Positions 42,288-51,730 of a DNA stretch of 64,000 bases are shown one piece after another. Every line of letters starts with the position of its first letter. The stretch's first letter is position 1. The DNA is taken from the NCBI RefSeq assembly GCF_003335585.1, contig NZ_QBFD01000001.1, forward strand, positions 1 through 64,000, in the 5' to 3' direction. The position numbers and the translations under genes were made by a program. Below the pieces are notes generated by a model. That model worked only from the letters and a program-made list of their open reading frames with translations, did not search any database and was not told the DNA's origin. The stretch is from Sulfitobacter sp. DFL-14 (GTDB lineage: Bacteria; Pseudomonadota; Alphaproteobacteria; Rhodobacterales; Rhodobacteraceae).

Positions 42288-43946
42288 GTGCGCGCCACGC
42301 TTCACGCCTTCACCAAAAACCTCGATGTTACCGATCTGCGTTGGATGCCGGGCGAACGGTTCTCTGCCGGGCGTCTGCGGATCGAACTGCTGTCCGGCCT
42401 GACCGTCGCACTGGCTCTGGTGCCGGAGGCGGTGGCCTTTGCCTTTGTCGCGGGGGTGCATCCGCTGGTGGGGCTTTACGCCGCTTTCCTCGTGGGGCTG
42501 ATCACTGCGCTGATCGGCGGGCGGCCCGGCATGATCTCGGGCGCAACCGGTGCGCTGGCCGTTGTCATGGTGGCGCTGGTGGCCCAGCACGGGGTGGAAT
42601 ACCTTTTTGCCACCGTGGTGCTGATGGGGCTGATCCAGATTTTCGCAGGCGTCATGCAATGGGGCAAGTTCATCCGCCTGGTGCCGCATCCGGTGATGCT
42701 GGGCTTTGTCAACGGGCTGGCCATCGTCATTTTCCTGGCTCAGATGAGCCAGTTCAAGGTGCCGGGCACGATGGTGGACACAGGCCACGGCATGGGTGGC
42801 GGCGAATGGCTGTCCGGCCAGCCGCTGTATCTGATGCTGGCGCTGGTCGCCGCGACCATGGCGATCATCTGGGTCACGCCGCGCGTGACCAAGCTGATCC
42901 CGGCGCCGCTGGCGGGGATTGGCGTTATCGCGGTGGTGGTCATCGCGACCGGCATGAATGTGCCGCGCGTGGGCGATCTTGCCTCGATCGAGGGGGGCTT
43001 CCCGTCGTTCCATCTGCCCTTTGGCGAGGGGATGGGCCTTTACGGCACGGCGCTGGCTCCAATGACGCTTGAAACACTTTATATCATCGCACCTTACGCG
43101 GTGATCCTGGCGGCCATCGGGTTGATCGAGAGCCTGCTGACGCTGAACCTTGTGGGCGACATGACAGGCACGCGGGGCGGTGCGAGCCAGGAATGCATCG
43201 CACAGGGGGTGGCGAACACGGTCACCGGTTTCTTCGGCGGCATGGGCGGCTGTGCGATGATCGGTCAGTCGATGATCAACGTGAAATCAGGCGGGCGCAC
43301 GCGTGTCGCGGGCATCGCCGCTGCGGTCTTCCTGCTGCTCTTTATCCTTGTCGGCTCGTCTTTGATCGAACAGATCCCGCTGGCGGCTCTGGTGGGTGTG
43401 ATGTTCATGGTGGTGATCGGGACCTTCGCCTGGAACTCCCTGACCATCCTGCGCAAGGTGCCCCTGATGGATGCCTTCGTGATCCTGCTGGTGACAGTGG
43501 TCACGGTCTACAAGGACCTTGCGGTTGCCGTGGTTGTCGGCGTCATCGTCTCGGCGCTGGCCTATGCCTGGAACAACGCCCGCCGCATCCATGCCAAGAA
43601 ATACGAGACACCGGAAGGTGCCAAGGTCTATCAGGTGCAAGGCCCGCTGTTCTTTGGCTCTGCCGAGGGGTTTGCCGAGCTTTTCGACGTGGCGAATGAC
43701 CCCTCGCGGGTGATCGTGGATTTTGCCGACAGCCGCGTGGTGGATCAATCCGCCCTTCAGGCGATCGAGGCGATGGCGGTGAAATACGAGACTGCGGGCA
43801 AGGTGCTGGAACTGCGCCACCTCAGCCGCGACTGCCACCGCCTGCTGACCAAGGCGGGGCACCTTGTTGTGGACAGCGACGATGACCCCGAATACGAGCT
43901 TGCGGTCAATTATCAGGTCCGCACGGGTATTCTGGGCGGTCACTGA
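42288..43946 (+). CDS. SulP family anion transporter with STAS domain
   Basis: A 552-aa membrane protein. LRIELLSGLTVALALVPEAV is the SulP signature, with 10-12 hydrophobic helices and a C-terminal STAS domain from about residue 430 (KVYQVQGPLFFGSAEGFAEL; DFADSRVVDQSALQAIE). It may carry sulfate or bicarbonate; no carbonic anhydrase or sulfate gene adjoins. The start is a GTG at 42288. Confidence 0.9.
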   Translation: MRATLHAFTKNLDVTDLRWMPGERFSAGRLRIELLSGLTVALALVPEAVAFAFVAGVHPLVGLYAAFLVGLITALIGGRPGMISGATGALAVVMVALVAQHGVEYLFATVVLMGLIQIFAGVMQWGKFIRLVPHPVMLGFVNGLAIVIFLAQMSQFKVPGTMVDTGHGMGGGEWLSGQPLYLMLALVAATMAIIWVTPRVTKLIPAPLAGIGVIAVVVIATGMNVPRVGDLASIEGGFPSFHLPFGEGMGLYGTALAPMTLETLYIIAPYAVILAAIGLIESLLTLNLVGDMTGTRGGASQECIAQGVANTVTGFFGGMGGCAMIGQSMINVKSGGRTRVAGIAAAVFLLLFILVGSSLIEQIPLAALVGVMFMVVIGTFAWNSLTILRKVPLMDAFVILLVTVVTVYKDLAVAVVVGVIVSALAYAWNNARRIHAKKYETPEGAKVYQVQGPLFFGSAEGFAELFDVANDPSRVIVDFADSRVVDQSALQAIEAMAVKYETAGKVLELRHLSRDCHRLLTKAGHLVVDSDDDPEYELAVNYQVRTGILGGH

Positions 43947-44000
43947 GGCATCAACGGGCTGGTGCGGACGGAAGGTTCATGTTCCTCCGTCCGCCACCGG

Positions 44001-45074
44001 TTACTTGCGGTTATCTTTTACAATGCCGCGCACCATCTTGCCAAAGGCGCGGTCCTTGGCCCGACGCTGTGAGAGCGTTGCCGAATTGAACGCGTCTTCC
44101 GCCAGCAGCTTGCGCCAGCGCGCCAGCCGGTCGCTGTCGATCTCTCCGGTCTCCAGTCCGGCACGCACGGCACAGCCCGGTTCCGTATCATGCGCGCAAT
44201 CGTTGAACTTGCAGGAGGCCGCCAGCGTGGCCAGATCGGCAAAGGTTTCCTCCAACCCGGCCGAAGCATCGGTCAGCTGCAGCTCGCGCATGCCGGGCGT
44301 ATCCAGCACGGCACAGCCTGCGCCGGTGATGTGCAACTGCCGGTGCGAGGTGGTATGCCGCCCCCTTGCGTCGTCCTCGCGAATGCCCTGCGTGGCCGCC
44401 TGTGCCGTCTCCGACAGGGCGTTGGTGAGTGTGGATTTCCCCACGCCGGAAGAGCCAAGGAAGGCCACGGTCTGTCCCGGTTTGCACCAGGGCGCCAGCG
44501 TGCCGCGCGCCTCGTCGCCCCGCGCATCCAGCGACAGGACCGTGATCCGGTCGGAAATGCTGCGCGCATCGGCAAGATAAGGGGCCGGATCGTCGCTCAG
44601 GTCAGCCTTTGTCAGCAGGATCACCGGCGTGATCTGCGTCTCCATCGCCAGGGCCACATAGCGTTCCAGCCGGGCCAGATTGAAATCGGCGTTGCAGGAG
44701 GTGACGATGAATGCCGTGTCGATATTGGCGCCGATCAGCTGCTCTTTGCGGTCATGCCCTGCCGCACGCCTTTTGATCAGGCTCTTGCGGTCCAGCACCC
44801 GGCTGCGCTGCGGATGATCGGCGTCAAAGAGCAGCCAGTCGCCCACGGTCGCCTCCGGCCCCGGCGGGATCTCGGTGGCAAGGCCGTCGCCCAGGACCCG
44901 AAGGCCGGAACGCTGGACTTCCACCACCCGGCAGGGCGGCGTCGCGGTCATTTCGTCGACATCGGTTTGCTGGGCAAAGAAGTTTTGCCAGCCCAGTCGG
45001 CTGAGGAGGGAGAGTTCTTGTCGCGGAAGGCCGGATTTGTTCGGGCCGAGAAATTGGGAATAGTCCCGTGTCAT
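44001..45074 (-). CDS. rsgA: Ribosome small-subunit GTPase RsgA
   Basis: A 357-aa circularly permuted GTPase that acts in 30S maturation. An N-terminal OB domain is followed by the permuted G motifs: LLTKADLS (G4), FLGSSGVGKSTLTNAL (G1) and LDTPGMRE (G3). A zinc knuckle CKFNDCAHDTEPGC follows. ATG 45074 is used; a GTG one codon earlier is also possible. The 229-bp spacer to the flavin reductase gene shows nothing of note. Confidence 0.92.
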   Translation of the reverse strand: MTRDYSQFLGPNKSGLPRQELSLLSRLGWQNFFAQQTDVDEMTATPPCRVVEVQRSGLRVLGDGLATEIPPGPEATVGDWLLFDADHPQRSRVLDRKSLIKRRAAGHDRKEQLIGANIDTAFIVTSCNADFNLARLERYVALAMETQITPVILLTKADLSDDPAPYLADARSISDRITVLSLDARGDEARGTLAPWCKPGQTVAFLGSSGVGKSTLTNALSETAQAATQGIREDDARGRHTTSHRQLHITGAGCAVLDTPGMRELQLTDASAGLEETFADLATLAASCKFNDCAHDTEPGCAVRAGLETGEIDSDRLARWRKLLAEDAFNSATLSQRRAKDRAFGKMVRGIVKDNRK

Positions 45075-45303
45075 CACTGTGATCTTTCATGTCGTACCGG
45101 CCATTGCCGGTTGGTAAGTTCTGGTGTTCCAGGCACATCTGAAGCGTCCCGCGCTGCTGCGCAGGACCGGATGGTCAGGGTGTGCATCGGGGTGGCGCGC
45201 TGCCGACCCACATTACCGGGACATGAAACCTCCATTCTGGCTGGAGACAGGATAGGCGCGATCCGCAGCGCGATCAAGCGCGCAGGGATCGCATCGGGCG
45301 GCG

Positions 45304-45909
45304 TCAATCGTCCGGACGGGCCAGTTCGAACACCTCGCGCACGGCGGTGTATTCGCGGTATCCCATCCGGCTGAGCGGGATATATGTCGCGCTTTCGAAT
45401 TTGCCGTCCACCAGGCAGTCGTCACGCAGGTGGATGCCGGTGACTTCGCCCAGCACGACGAAGTTGTTCTTGCCCACCAGCGGCACGATCTGCGTCAGGC
45501 GGCATTCAAGTGCTGCGGGCGCATTGGCCACGCGGGGGCAGTCGATTGTCTTGCATTCGGTCTTTTCGATGCCCGCATGGGCAAATTCGTCCACATTGCG
45601 CGGCAGCATCTCGGAAGAGGCGTTCATCGCGTCACGGTCGGCCAGACCGACGACATTGACGCAGAACACACCGGTTTCGCGAATATTGGCCACGTTGTCC
45701 TTGGTATCGCCAGCGTCCTCTTTTGTCCCGGTCGAGGAGAACATCACCTGGGGCGGGACATAGGCCGCGCCGTTGAAGAAGGAATAGGGTGCCAGGTTGT
45801 CGTTTCCGTCCTTGCCCCGGGTCGAGATCCAGCCGATGGGCCGTGGCGTGATAAGGGCGTTGAACGGGTTGTGTGGCAGGCCATGGCCGTCTTCGGGGCG
45901 GTAGAACAT
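45304..45909 (-). CDS. Flavin reductase-like FMN-binding protein
   Basis: A 201-aa split-barrel flavin protein (FMN-binding domain, DIM6/NTAB type). PHNPFNALITPRPIGWISTR and NLAPYSFFNGAAYVPP are the family's opening motifs, and VVGLADRDAMNASSEML follows. It may reduce flavin for a partner enzyme that is not in the window. ATG 45909 gives the common MFY start, with TGGAG upstream; ATGs at 45921, 45936 and 45948 are alternatives. Confidence 0.83.
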   Translation of the reverse strand: MFYRPEDGHGLPHNPFNALITPRPIGWISTRGKDGNDNLAPYSFFNGAAYVPPQVMFSSTGTKEDAGDTKDNVANIRETGVFCVNVVGLADRDAMNASSEMLPRNVDEFAHAGIEKTECKTIDCPRVANAPAALECRLTQIVPLVGKNNFVVLGEVTGIHLRDDCLVDGKFESATYIPLSRMGYREYTAVREVFELARPDD

Positions 45910-45989
45910 CAGGTACTCCATGATCGTTTGCCCCATGGCTATCCGCATGTTAGGGGCTTTGCCACCGCAAACCTAGAACGGCCGCCCAC

Positions 45990-46478
45990 TTGTACCAGTT
46001 CAGACCCGAAACACCGGACGACCATTGGGAGGTCGAAGCACTTTATGACACCTGTTTCGCGCCGGGGCGCGAGGCCCTGTCTTCCTATCGCCTGCGCGAT
46101 GGTGTGCGCCCGGTGCCGGGTCTCAGTCGGCTGGCGCGGGATGAAGGTGGCATTCTGGCCGGGGCGATCCGCTATTGGCCGGTGCATATCGGCACATTCG
46201 ATGCGCTCTTGCTTGGTCCCGTTGCGGTGCACCCGACCCGTCAGGGCGAAGGGCTGGGGCGTGATCTGATCGAGGACAGCCTGTCGCTGGCCGCGCCGCT
46301 GGGCTGGGACCGCGTGATGCTGGTCGGCGATGCGCCTTATTACGGGCGCTTCGGCTTTGTGCGGCTGGACGATGTGGTGATGCCGCCGCCGACAAACCCC
46401 GACCGCGTGCTGGGCCGGGCGCTTGTCCCCGGTGCCTGGGACGGGGTCCGGGGCAATGTCACCCGCTGGGTGGATTGA
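45990..46478 (+). CDS. GNAT N-acetyltransferase (YhbS-like)
   Basis: A 162-aa protein: LLLGPVAVHPTRQGEGLGRDLI is the acetyl-CoA loop and VMLVGDAPYYGRFGF the C-terminal motif of YhbS-type acetyltransferases. The substrate is unknown. The start is a TTG at 45990, since an in-frame stop lies at 45951-45953 and no ATG is available near the N-terminal motif. Confidence 0.85.
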   Translation: MYQFRPETPDDHWEVEALYDTCFAPGREALSSYRLRDGVRPVPGLSRLARDEGGILAGAIRYWPVHIGTFDALLLGPVAVHPTRQGEGLGRDLIEDSLSLAAPLGWDRVMLVGDAPYYGRFGFVRLDDVVMPPPTNPDRVLGRALVPGAWDGVRGNVTRWVD

Positions 46479-46523
46479 AAAGCAGGCCCGCCTGACCCAC
46501 ATTGAGGGGATGGAGGACTGCGC

Positions 46524-47291
46524 ATGGACATCAAGACCAATCTGCCTGCCACGATAGATGTTGATGCTGAACTTGACCGTCTGGCAAAACGCTATCGCGC
46601 CGCCAACGGGCTGGGAATGAATGTGCTCAACCTGATTGGTGGCAGTGCGGAGAATCTGCTGGACCGCCTGCCAAAGGCGCTGCGCACGAACCTTGAACGT
46701 GCAACGCTCAGCGCCCTGCAACAGGCGATGAAGGCGGCCCATTCCAGCCGCAGCGTCGTGCCGGATCAGAAAAACTGGCTCAACCAGGCGGTCTCTGCCG
46801 CGATGGGGGCGGCGGGCGGTGCGGGCGGTTTGCCCACGGCACTTGCCGAACTGCCGGTTACGACGACGCTGCTGCTGCGGGTGATCCAGGGGGTTGCTGT
46901 CGAACATGGTTTCGACCCCGGCGCGCAGAATGTGCAGTTCGATTGCGTGCAGGTCTTTGCCGCCGCCGGGCCCTTGTCGGGGGATGACGGCGCCGACCTG
47001 GGTTTTCTTGCCGCCCGGATGACGCTGACGGGCAAGGCGGTGCAGGCGGTGGTCCACCGTGTCGCGCCAAAGCTTGCGATTGTCATGGGGCAGAAACTGG
47101 CCGCCCAGACTGTACCGGTGCTGGGCGCGGTGGCAGGGGCGGCGACGAATTACGCCTATACCAGCTATTACCAGGAAATTGCCCATGTGCATTTCGGGCT
47201 GCGCAAACTTTCCATTGACGCTGATGTCCCCCATGCGGAGCTGCTCAAGGGGCTGGAAGCGCGCATGACACGCACGCCGGTCAAGACCTGA
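46524..47291 (+). CDS. EcsC family protein
   Basis: A 255-aa protein with the EcsC domain: a helical N-terminal part, then GGAGGLPTALAELPVTTTLL and a hydrophobic segment (VPVLGAVAGAATNYAYTSYY) near the C-terminus. EcsC was named from a Bacillus ABC transporter operon, but its function is unclear and no such operon is here. GGGGATGGAGG precedes the ATG. Confidence 0.82.
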   Translation: MDIKTNLPATIDVDAELDRLAKRYRAANGLGMNVLNLIGGSAENLLDRLPKALRTNLERATLSALQQAMKAAHSSRSVVPDQKNWLNQAVSAAMGAAGGAGGLPTALAELPVTTTLLLRVIQGVAVEHGFDPGAQNVQFDCVQVFAAAGPLSGDDGADLGFLAARMTLTGKAVQAVVHRVAPKLAIVMGQKLAAQTVPVLGAVAGAATNYAYTSYYQEIAHVHFGLRKLSIDADVPHAELLKGLEARMTRTPVKT

Positions 47292-47293
47292 GC

Positions 47294-48382
47294 CTAACGC
47301 CCGATGCTGCCCGGTGCCACGGTGGTGGCTTTCAGGATGGCATAGCAGGACATGCCGGGCACCAGTTCCATTTCCCGCACGGCGCGGGCGGTGACGCGCG
47401 CCAGCAAGCGGTCGCGCCCCGCGCGCAGCCCGATGGCGGCACCCGGCCCGTCGCCGGGATGCACGCTGTCGATCACCACCGGCAGGACATTGACCGAAGA
47501 CAGCCCTTCGGGCCGTTCCCGCGACAGGATGACATCCTGCGCCAGCACCCGCAGCCGCACCCGCGCACCAACGGCGGCCTGCACACCGGGCAGTTCCAGC
47601 ACACCCGCGTCGATCCGCAGCGTCGACAGGCCATCTTCGGCATGGGCCGTGATCTCGGCCTCGATGACCGCCCCCGCTTCGCGGACCCCAAGCAGCGGCA
47701 CCGCGGCGGGGTCGGCCATGACATCGTAAAGCGGGCCCTGGGCGCGCACCTGTCCGTCCTGCAGCAACACAAGCGTATCGGCCAGCCGCGCGACCTCGTC
47801 CACCGCATGGCTGACATAGAGGATCGGCAGCTTCAGCGGCCCGTCACGCAGCCGTTCCAGATAGGGCAGGATCTCTTGCTTGCGTGGCCCGTCCAGGCTG
47901 GCCAGCGGTTCATCCATCAGCAACATGCGCGGATGGCTGAGCAGGGCACGCCCCAGCGCCACGCGCTGCTTCTCTCCCCCCGACAGGGTCGCGGGGGCGC
48001 GGTGCAGCAGGTCGGACAGACCCAGAAGGGCGACCACATCATCAAATCCCGCGCCGGTCGCACCGGCGGGGCGGAACCGCGCCCCGAACATCAGGTTTCC
48101 GCGTGCATCCATATGCGGAAACAGCCGCGCATCCTGGAACACCACCCCAAGCCGCCGCGCGGCAGGCGGCACAAAAAGCCCGGATTGCGCATCGAACAGG
48201 CGTGTGCCGCCGATGGCCACATGGCCAGCTTCGGGCCGCAACAGGCCCGCGACGGCATTGATGACAGTGCTCTTGCCCGCGCCGGAACGGCCAAAGAGGG
48301 CGGTGATCCCCGGACCGGCCTTGCAGGCCACATCCAGCGTGAAATCGGCAAATCGGTGCCGGATGTGCAGATCAAGCGTCAT
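47294..48382 (-). CDS. modC: Molybdate ABC transporter ATP-binding protein
   Basis: A 362-aa ATPase: Walker A FGRSGAGKST (about residues 31-40), signature LSGGEKQRVALGRAL, Walker B MLLMDEPLASLD. The C-terminal third is the TOBE domain that binds molybdate (DVILSRERPEGLSSVNVLPV). It energises ModB and overlaps modB by 4 bp. Confidence 0.93.
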   Translation of the reverse strand: MTLDLHIRHRFADFTLDVACKAGPGITALFGRSGAGKSTVINAVAGLLRPEAGHVAIGGTRLFDAQSGLFVPPAARRLGVVFQDARLFPHMDARGNLMFGARFRPAGATGAGFDDVVALLGLSDLLHRAPATLSGGEKQRVALGRALLSHPRMLLMDEPLASLDGPRKQEILPYLERLRDGPLKLPILYVSHAVDEVARLADTLVLLQDGQVRAQGPLYDVMADPAAVPLLGVREAGAVIEAEITAHAEDGLSTLRIDAGVLELPGVQAAVGARVRLRVLAQDVILSRERPEGLSSVNVLPVVIDSVHPGDGPGAAIGLRAGRDRLLARVTARAVREMELVPGMSCYAILKATTVAPGSIGR

Positions 48383-49068
48383 GTGCCCGCGATCCTCGCC
48401 GCCACCCGGCGCGCCAGCGCTTCGGACAGGACCACGGCCCCCAGCGCCACGACGCAGGCCATGATCACCATCGCGACCGCCTGGCTTTCACCCCCCGGAA
48501 TCTGAAGCGCGGACCAGATCGCGCTGGGCAGGGTCTGGGTCTGGCCGGGGATATTCGCGACAAAGGTGATCGTGGCGCCGAACTCGCCCATCGCCTTGGC
48601 AAAGCCCATCACCGAACCGGCCAGGATTCCCGGCAGAATCAGCGGCAGGGTGACACGGGCAAAGATTGCATGGCGCGGTGCGCCCAATGTGGCGGCGGCC
48701 TGCTCCAGCCTGGGGTCCACCGCCTCGATCGCAAGGCGCATGGCACGCACCATCAGCGGAAAACCCATGACGATGGCCGCCAGCACCGCGCCGGTCCAGT
48801 GAAAGGCCAGCGTCAGCCCCAGCGGCTCCAGCAGTCGCCCCAGCGGGCCGGTGCGGCCAAAGGCCATCAGCAGCAGGTACCCCGTGACCACCGGCGGCAA
48901 GACCAGCGGCAGATGCACAAGCGCATTCAGCGCGGATTTGCCCCAGAAGTCACGCCGCGCCAGCAGCCATGCCACCCAGAGCGCCAGCGGCATGGCCAGA
49001 ACCGTGGCCCAGCAGCCCACCCAGAGCGACAGGCGCAGGGCCTCCCATGCGGCGGCATCCAGGTTCAC
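48379..49068 (-). CDS. modB: Molybdate ABC transporter permease
   Basis: A 229-aa membrane protein with five or more helices. The loop contacting ModC is EAVDPRLEQAAATLGAPRHA, and VSMGFAKAMGEFGATI-like sequence (GSVMGFAKAMGEFGATITFV) is the ModB signature. It overlaps modA and modC by 4 bp each. Confidence 0.93.
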   Translation of the reverse strand: MNLDAAAWEALRLSLWVGCWATVLAMPLALWVAWLLARRDFWGKSALNALVHLPLVLPPVVTGYLLLMAFGRTGPLGRLLEPLGLTLAFHWTGAVLAAIVMGFPLMVRAMRLAIEAVDPRLEQAAATLGAPRHAIFARVTLPLILPGILAGSVMGFAKAMGEFGATITFVANIPGQTQTLPSAIWSALQIPGGESQAVAMVIMACVVALGAVVLSEALARRVAARIAGT

Positions 49069-49784
49069 GGCGCGCGAAACCCGTGCCGGGCAAAGACCGC
49101 GCGCCCCTGCGGGCTGACCAGCAGGTCGAGAAAGGGTGCCCCCGCCGCGTTCAGCGGCGCCGCCGGATAAAGGATCGGGCCCGTAAGCTGCGCGGGCACC
49201 TCGTAAAGCACCGATACCCCGGGTTCCGCCGCCGCATCCGTGGCATAGACGATGCCCAGCGGTGTTTCGCCCCTTGCCACCAATGCCAGGGCCGCACGTA
49301 CATTGTCGGTTTCAGCCAGATGGGCGCTGAGATCTTCCCACAAACCGGCTGCACGCAGCCAGGTCTGGGCATAGGCGCCGGCCGGGACCGCGTCGCGCTG
49401 ACCCATGGCCAGCCGGTTGCCCTGCAATCGCGCGACAAGGTCTTCGGGGCCGTCAAGCGGGGCGGCTCCGGCCGGGCCGATCACCACCAGGGCATTGCGG
49501 GCCACGATGGCGGGATTGGTCGCGCCCGCGACGCCTTGTTCCGCCAGCCAGTCCATCCAGAGCGGGCTGGCCAGCATGATCACATCCGCCGGAGCCCCCG
49601 CCGCGACCTGCCGCGCCATGGTGCCGGAGCCGCCGAAAGACAGGATCACCTCGTCCTGCGACAGCGCTGCGACATCTTCCAGCACACCGCGCAGGGAGGC
49701 AGCGGCAAAGACCGTGATTCGCTCCGCCAGCGCGGGGCCGGAGAGCAGCAGAAACAGACAGAGAAGAGGCATCAGGCGGATCAT
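49065..49784 (-). CDS. modA: Molybdate-binding periplasmic protein
   Basis: A 239-aa binding protein. Signal peptide MIRLMPLLCLFLLLSGPALA, then ERITVFAAASLRGVLEDVA, the usual ModA start; the oxyanion contact residues are expected in VILSFGGSGTMARQV. First gene of modABC. No modE is present and no clear molybdate operator was seen in the 113-bp divergent gap to the NUDIX gene. Confidence 0.9.
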   Translation of the reverse strand: MIRLMPLLCLFLLLSGPALAERITVFAAASLRGVLEDVAALSQDEVILSFGGSGTMARQVAAGAPADVIMLASPLWMDWLAEQGVAGATNPAIVARNALVVIGPAGAAPLDGPEDLVARLQGNRLAMGQRDAVPAGAYAQTWLRAAGLWEDLSAHLAETDNVRAALALVARGETPLGIVYATDAAAEPGVSVLYEVPAQLTGPILYPAAPLNAAGAPFLDLLVSPQGRAVFARHGFRAP

Positions 49785-49897
49785 CAGCCGCACTATCGAC
49801 GAAGGGTCGGGGGCGCACAAGTCCTGCCCATTGGTTGTGGCCTTTGCCGGATGATTGCTTATACTTGGATTGCAGGCAGGATGTATTGGCAGGATCC

Positions 49898-50389
49898 GTG
49901 AAAGAGTTGAAGATCAAGCAACTCCCGATTTCGCTCTATGGTGCGCGAAAGGATGAGATGCGGACCCAGTTCGCGGCGCTTTGTTATCGCATCCGGCGTG
50001 GCAAGGTGCAGGTTTTGCTGGTCACGTCGCGCGGCTCAAAGCGCTGGATCGTGCCGAAAGGCTGGCCCATGGATGCAAAGACACCTGCCGCCTCTGCCCT
50101 GCAGGAAGCCTGGGAGGAAGCGGGGGTTACCGGCCGGGCCGATGACCGCTGCCTGGGCGTCTTTACCTATGCCAAGGAGGTCGGACAGATCAGCGATGTG
50201 CCCTGCCTTGCCATGCTCTTTCCGGTCGCTGTCAAATCGCTGTCCAAGCAGTTTCCCGAAAGCGACCAGCGCCGCCGCACCTGGGTCTCGCGCAAGAAGG
50301 CGGCGCGCATGGTATCGGAGCCGGAACTGGCCCGGCTGATTCTGGATTTCGACCCCCGCCTGGTGTCGGGGTCCAAAGAAGTTTCTTGA
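49898..50389 (+). CDS. NUDIX hydrolase with a variant NUDIX box
   Basis: A 163-aa protein. The box reads GWPMDAKTPAASALQEAWEE followed by AGV, so the first Glu is Lys and the Arg is Gln compared with GX5EX7REUXEEXGU, while the metal-binding E-x-x-E-E part is kept. It resembles alphaproteobacterial DIPP-like enzymes acting on dinucleoside or inositol polyphosphates. The GTG at 49898 has GCAGGA upstream; a TTG at 49835 would add an unlikely N-terminus. Confidence 0.83.
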   Translation: MKELKIKQLPISLYGARKDEMRTQFAALCYRIRRGKVQVLLVTSRGSKRWIVPKGWPMDAKTPAASALQEAWEEAGVTGRADDRCLGVFTYAKEVGQISDVPCLAMLFPVAVKSLSKQFPESDQRRRTWVSRKKAARMVSEPELARLILDFDPRLVSGSKEVS

Positions 50390-50449
50390 CGCGCCTGTGG
50401 CGCGCACCCATCTCAATAGAAACAGGATTTCAGGAGACGACCTGCGGCC

Positions 50450-50905
50450 ATGATCAGCTACACCCTCAAATGCAAGGCGGGCCACAGCTTTGACAGCTGG
50501 TTCCAGTCGGCTGCGGCATTCGAAAAGCTGGTGGCAGCACGTCAGGTGACCTGCGTGGAATGCGGATCGCACGAGGTGACCAAGGCGGTGATGGCGCCGC
50601 GCCTGTCGAAAGGGCCGCAAACATCTGAAACCGACCAACAGGCGCCGGAGGCGGATGACACGCCGATGCTGAGCGTGCCGAGCACCGAAGTGCAGCAGGC
50701 GCTGGCGGAACTGCGCCGCAAGGTGGAAGCAAATTCGGACTATGTCGGGGAGCGGTTCACCCAGGAGGCGCGGGCAATGCATCTGGGTGAAAAGCCGACA
50801 CGTTCGATCTATGGGGAGGCGCGGCTGGATCAGGCCCGCAGCCTGATTGAAGACGGTGTGCCGCTGATGCCACTGCCGTTCCGACCGAAACAGAAACTCA
50901 GCTGA
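50450..50905 (+). CDS. DUF1178 family zinc-ribbon protein
   Basis: A 151-aa protein with an N-terminal zinc ribbon (YTLKCKAGHSFDSWFQSA, then TCVECGSHEVTKAVMAPRL) and a helical C-terminus (ALAELRRKVEANSDYVG; ARAMHLGEKPTRSIYGEA). It is a conserved alphaproteobacterial family of unknown function, often next to the NUDIX gene as here. Confidence 0.85.
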   Translation: MISYTLKCKAGHSFDSWFQSAAAFEKLVAARQVTCVECGSHEVTKAVMAPRLSKGPQTSETDQQAPEADDTPMLSVPSTEVQQALAELRRKVEANSDYVGERFTQEARAMHLGEKPTRSIYGEARLDQARSLIEDGVPLMPLPFRPKQKLS

Positions 50906-50915
50906 GAGGCCGCTC

Positions 50916-51560
50916 GTGACAATTCTGATTACCGGTGCCACCCGGGGCATCGGCGCAGGCCTTGCCGCGCATTACCGGGCAGAGGGTAAAGAGGTGATCG
51001 GCACCGGCCGGTCGGTCACGGCGCAGATCCAGCTGGATGTCACCCGCCCGCAAAGCCATGTGGCCATGGCGCAGGCCCTGGGCGAGACGGCGATCGACCT
51101 GCTGGTCTGCAATGCGGGTGTCTATCTGGACAAGGGGGCCGATCTGGATACCGGCTATGGTGCCGATCTCTGGGCGCAGAGCTTTGCCACCAATGTGACC
51201 GGTGTCTTTCTGACGGTTCAGGCGCTGTTGCCGCACCTGCGCCGGGCGGAGGGGGCGAAACTGGCGATCATCGCCTCGCAGATGGGCTCCACCACCCGCG
51301 CGCCGGGGGGCAGCTATATCTACCGCGCCTCCAAGGCGGCGGCGCTGAACCTGGGGCGCAACCTGGCAACGGATCTTGCGCGAGAGGGGATTGCGGTGGG
51401 CATCTATCATCCCGGCTGGGTGCAGACCGACATGGGCGGTGCGGCAGCCGAGATTACCACGCAGGACGCGGTGCGCGGGCTGGCCGCGCGTTTTGCCGCG
51501 CTCAGCCTTGAGACAACCGGATGTTTCGAGACATGGGACGGCCGCGCGCACGCCTTCTGA
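50916..51560 (+). CDS. SDR family oxidoreductase
   Basis: A 214-aa short-chain dehydrogenase: TGATRGIGAGLA is the NAD(P)-binding loop, NAG occurs in LLVCNAGVYLD, and the catalytic triad is Ser (SQMGSTTRAPGG), Tyr and Lys (YIYRASKAA). The substrate is unknown. The start is a GTG at 50916, with GAGAGG upstream. Confidence 0.88.
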   Translation: MTILITGATRGIGAGLAAHYRAEGKEVIGTGRSVTAQIQLDVTRPQSHVAMAQALGETAIDLLVCNAGVYLDKGADLDTGYGADLWAQSFATNVTGVFLTVQALLPHLRRAEGAKLAIIASQMGSTTRAPGGSYIYRASKAAALNLGRNLATDLAREGIAVGIYHPGWVQTDMGGAAAEITTQDAVRGLAARFAALSLETTGCFETWDGRAHAF

Positions 51561-51571
51561 TGGGAAAATGA

Positions 51572-51663
51572 GCGGCTGCGCCGCATTCGATTCATGAATT
51601 TGGGTTCCCCAAATTGCTGCGAGGCGCTGCCTCGCGCTCCGGTGCATTTTTGGAACAATGAAA
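51572..51663 (+). repeat. Three hairpins and an ATTTTTGGAACAATGAAA box between the SDR gene and lysC
   Basis: GCGGC-TGC-GCCGC (51572-51584), AATTTGGG-TTC-CCCAAATT (51597-51615) and GCGAGGC-GCT-GCCTCGC (51619-51635) are perfect stems with 3-nt loops, followed by CATTTTTGGAACAATGAAA (51645-51663). The box matches 39927-39947 in opposite orientation. The element follows the SDR stop by 11 bp and could terminate that transcript. Confidence 0.6.
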
Positions 51664-51730
51664 GGGGCGCAGGCTTGCAGTGGGCTGCGCTTGCGCGTAA
51701 ACCCCGCCGGGATTGAAAGGCGGGGGTGAT

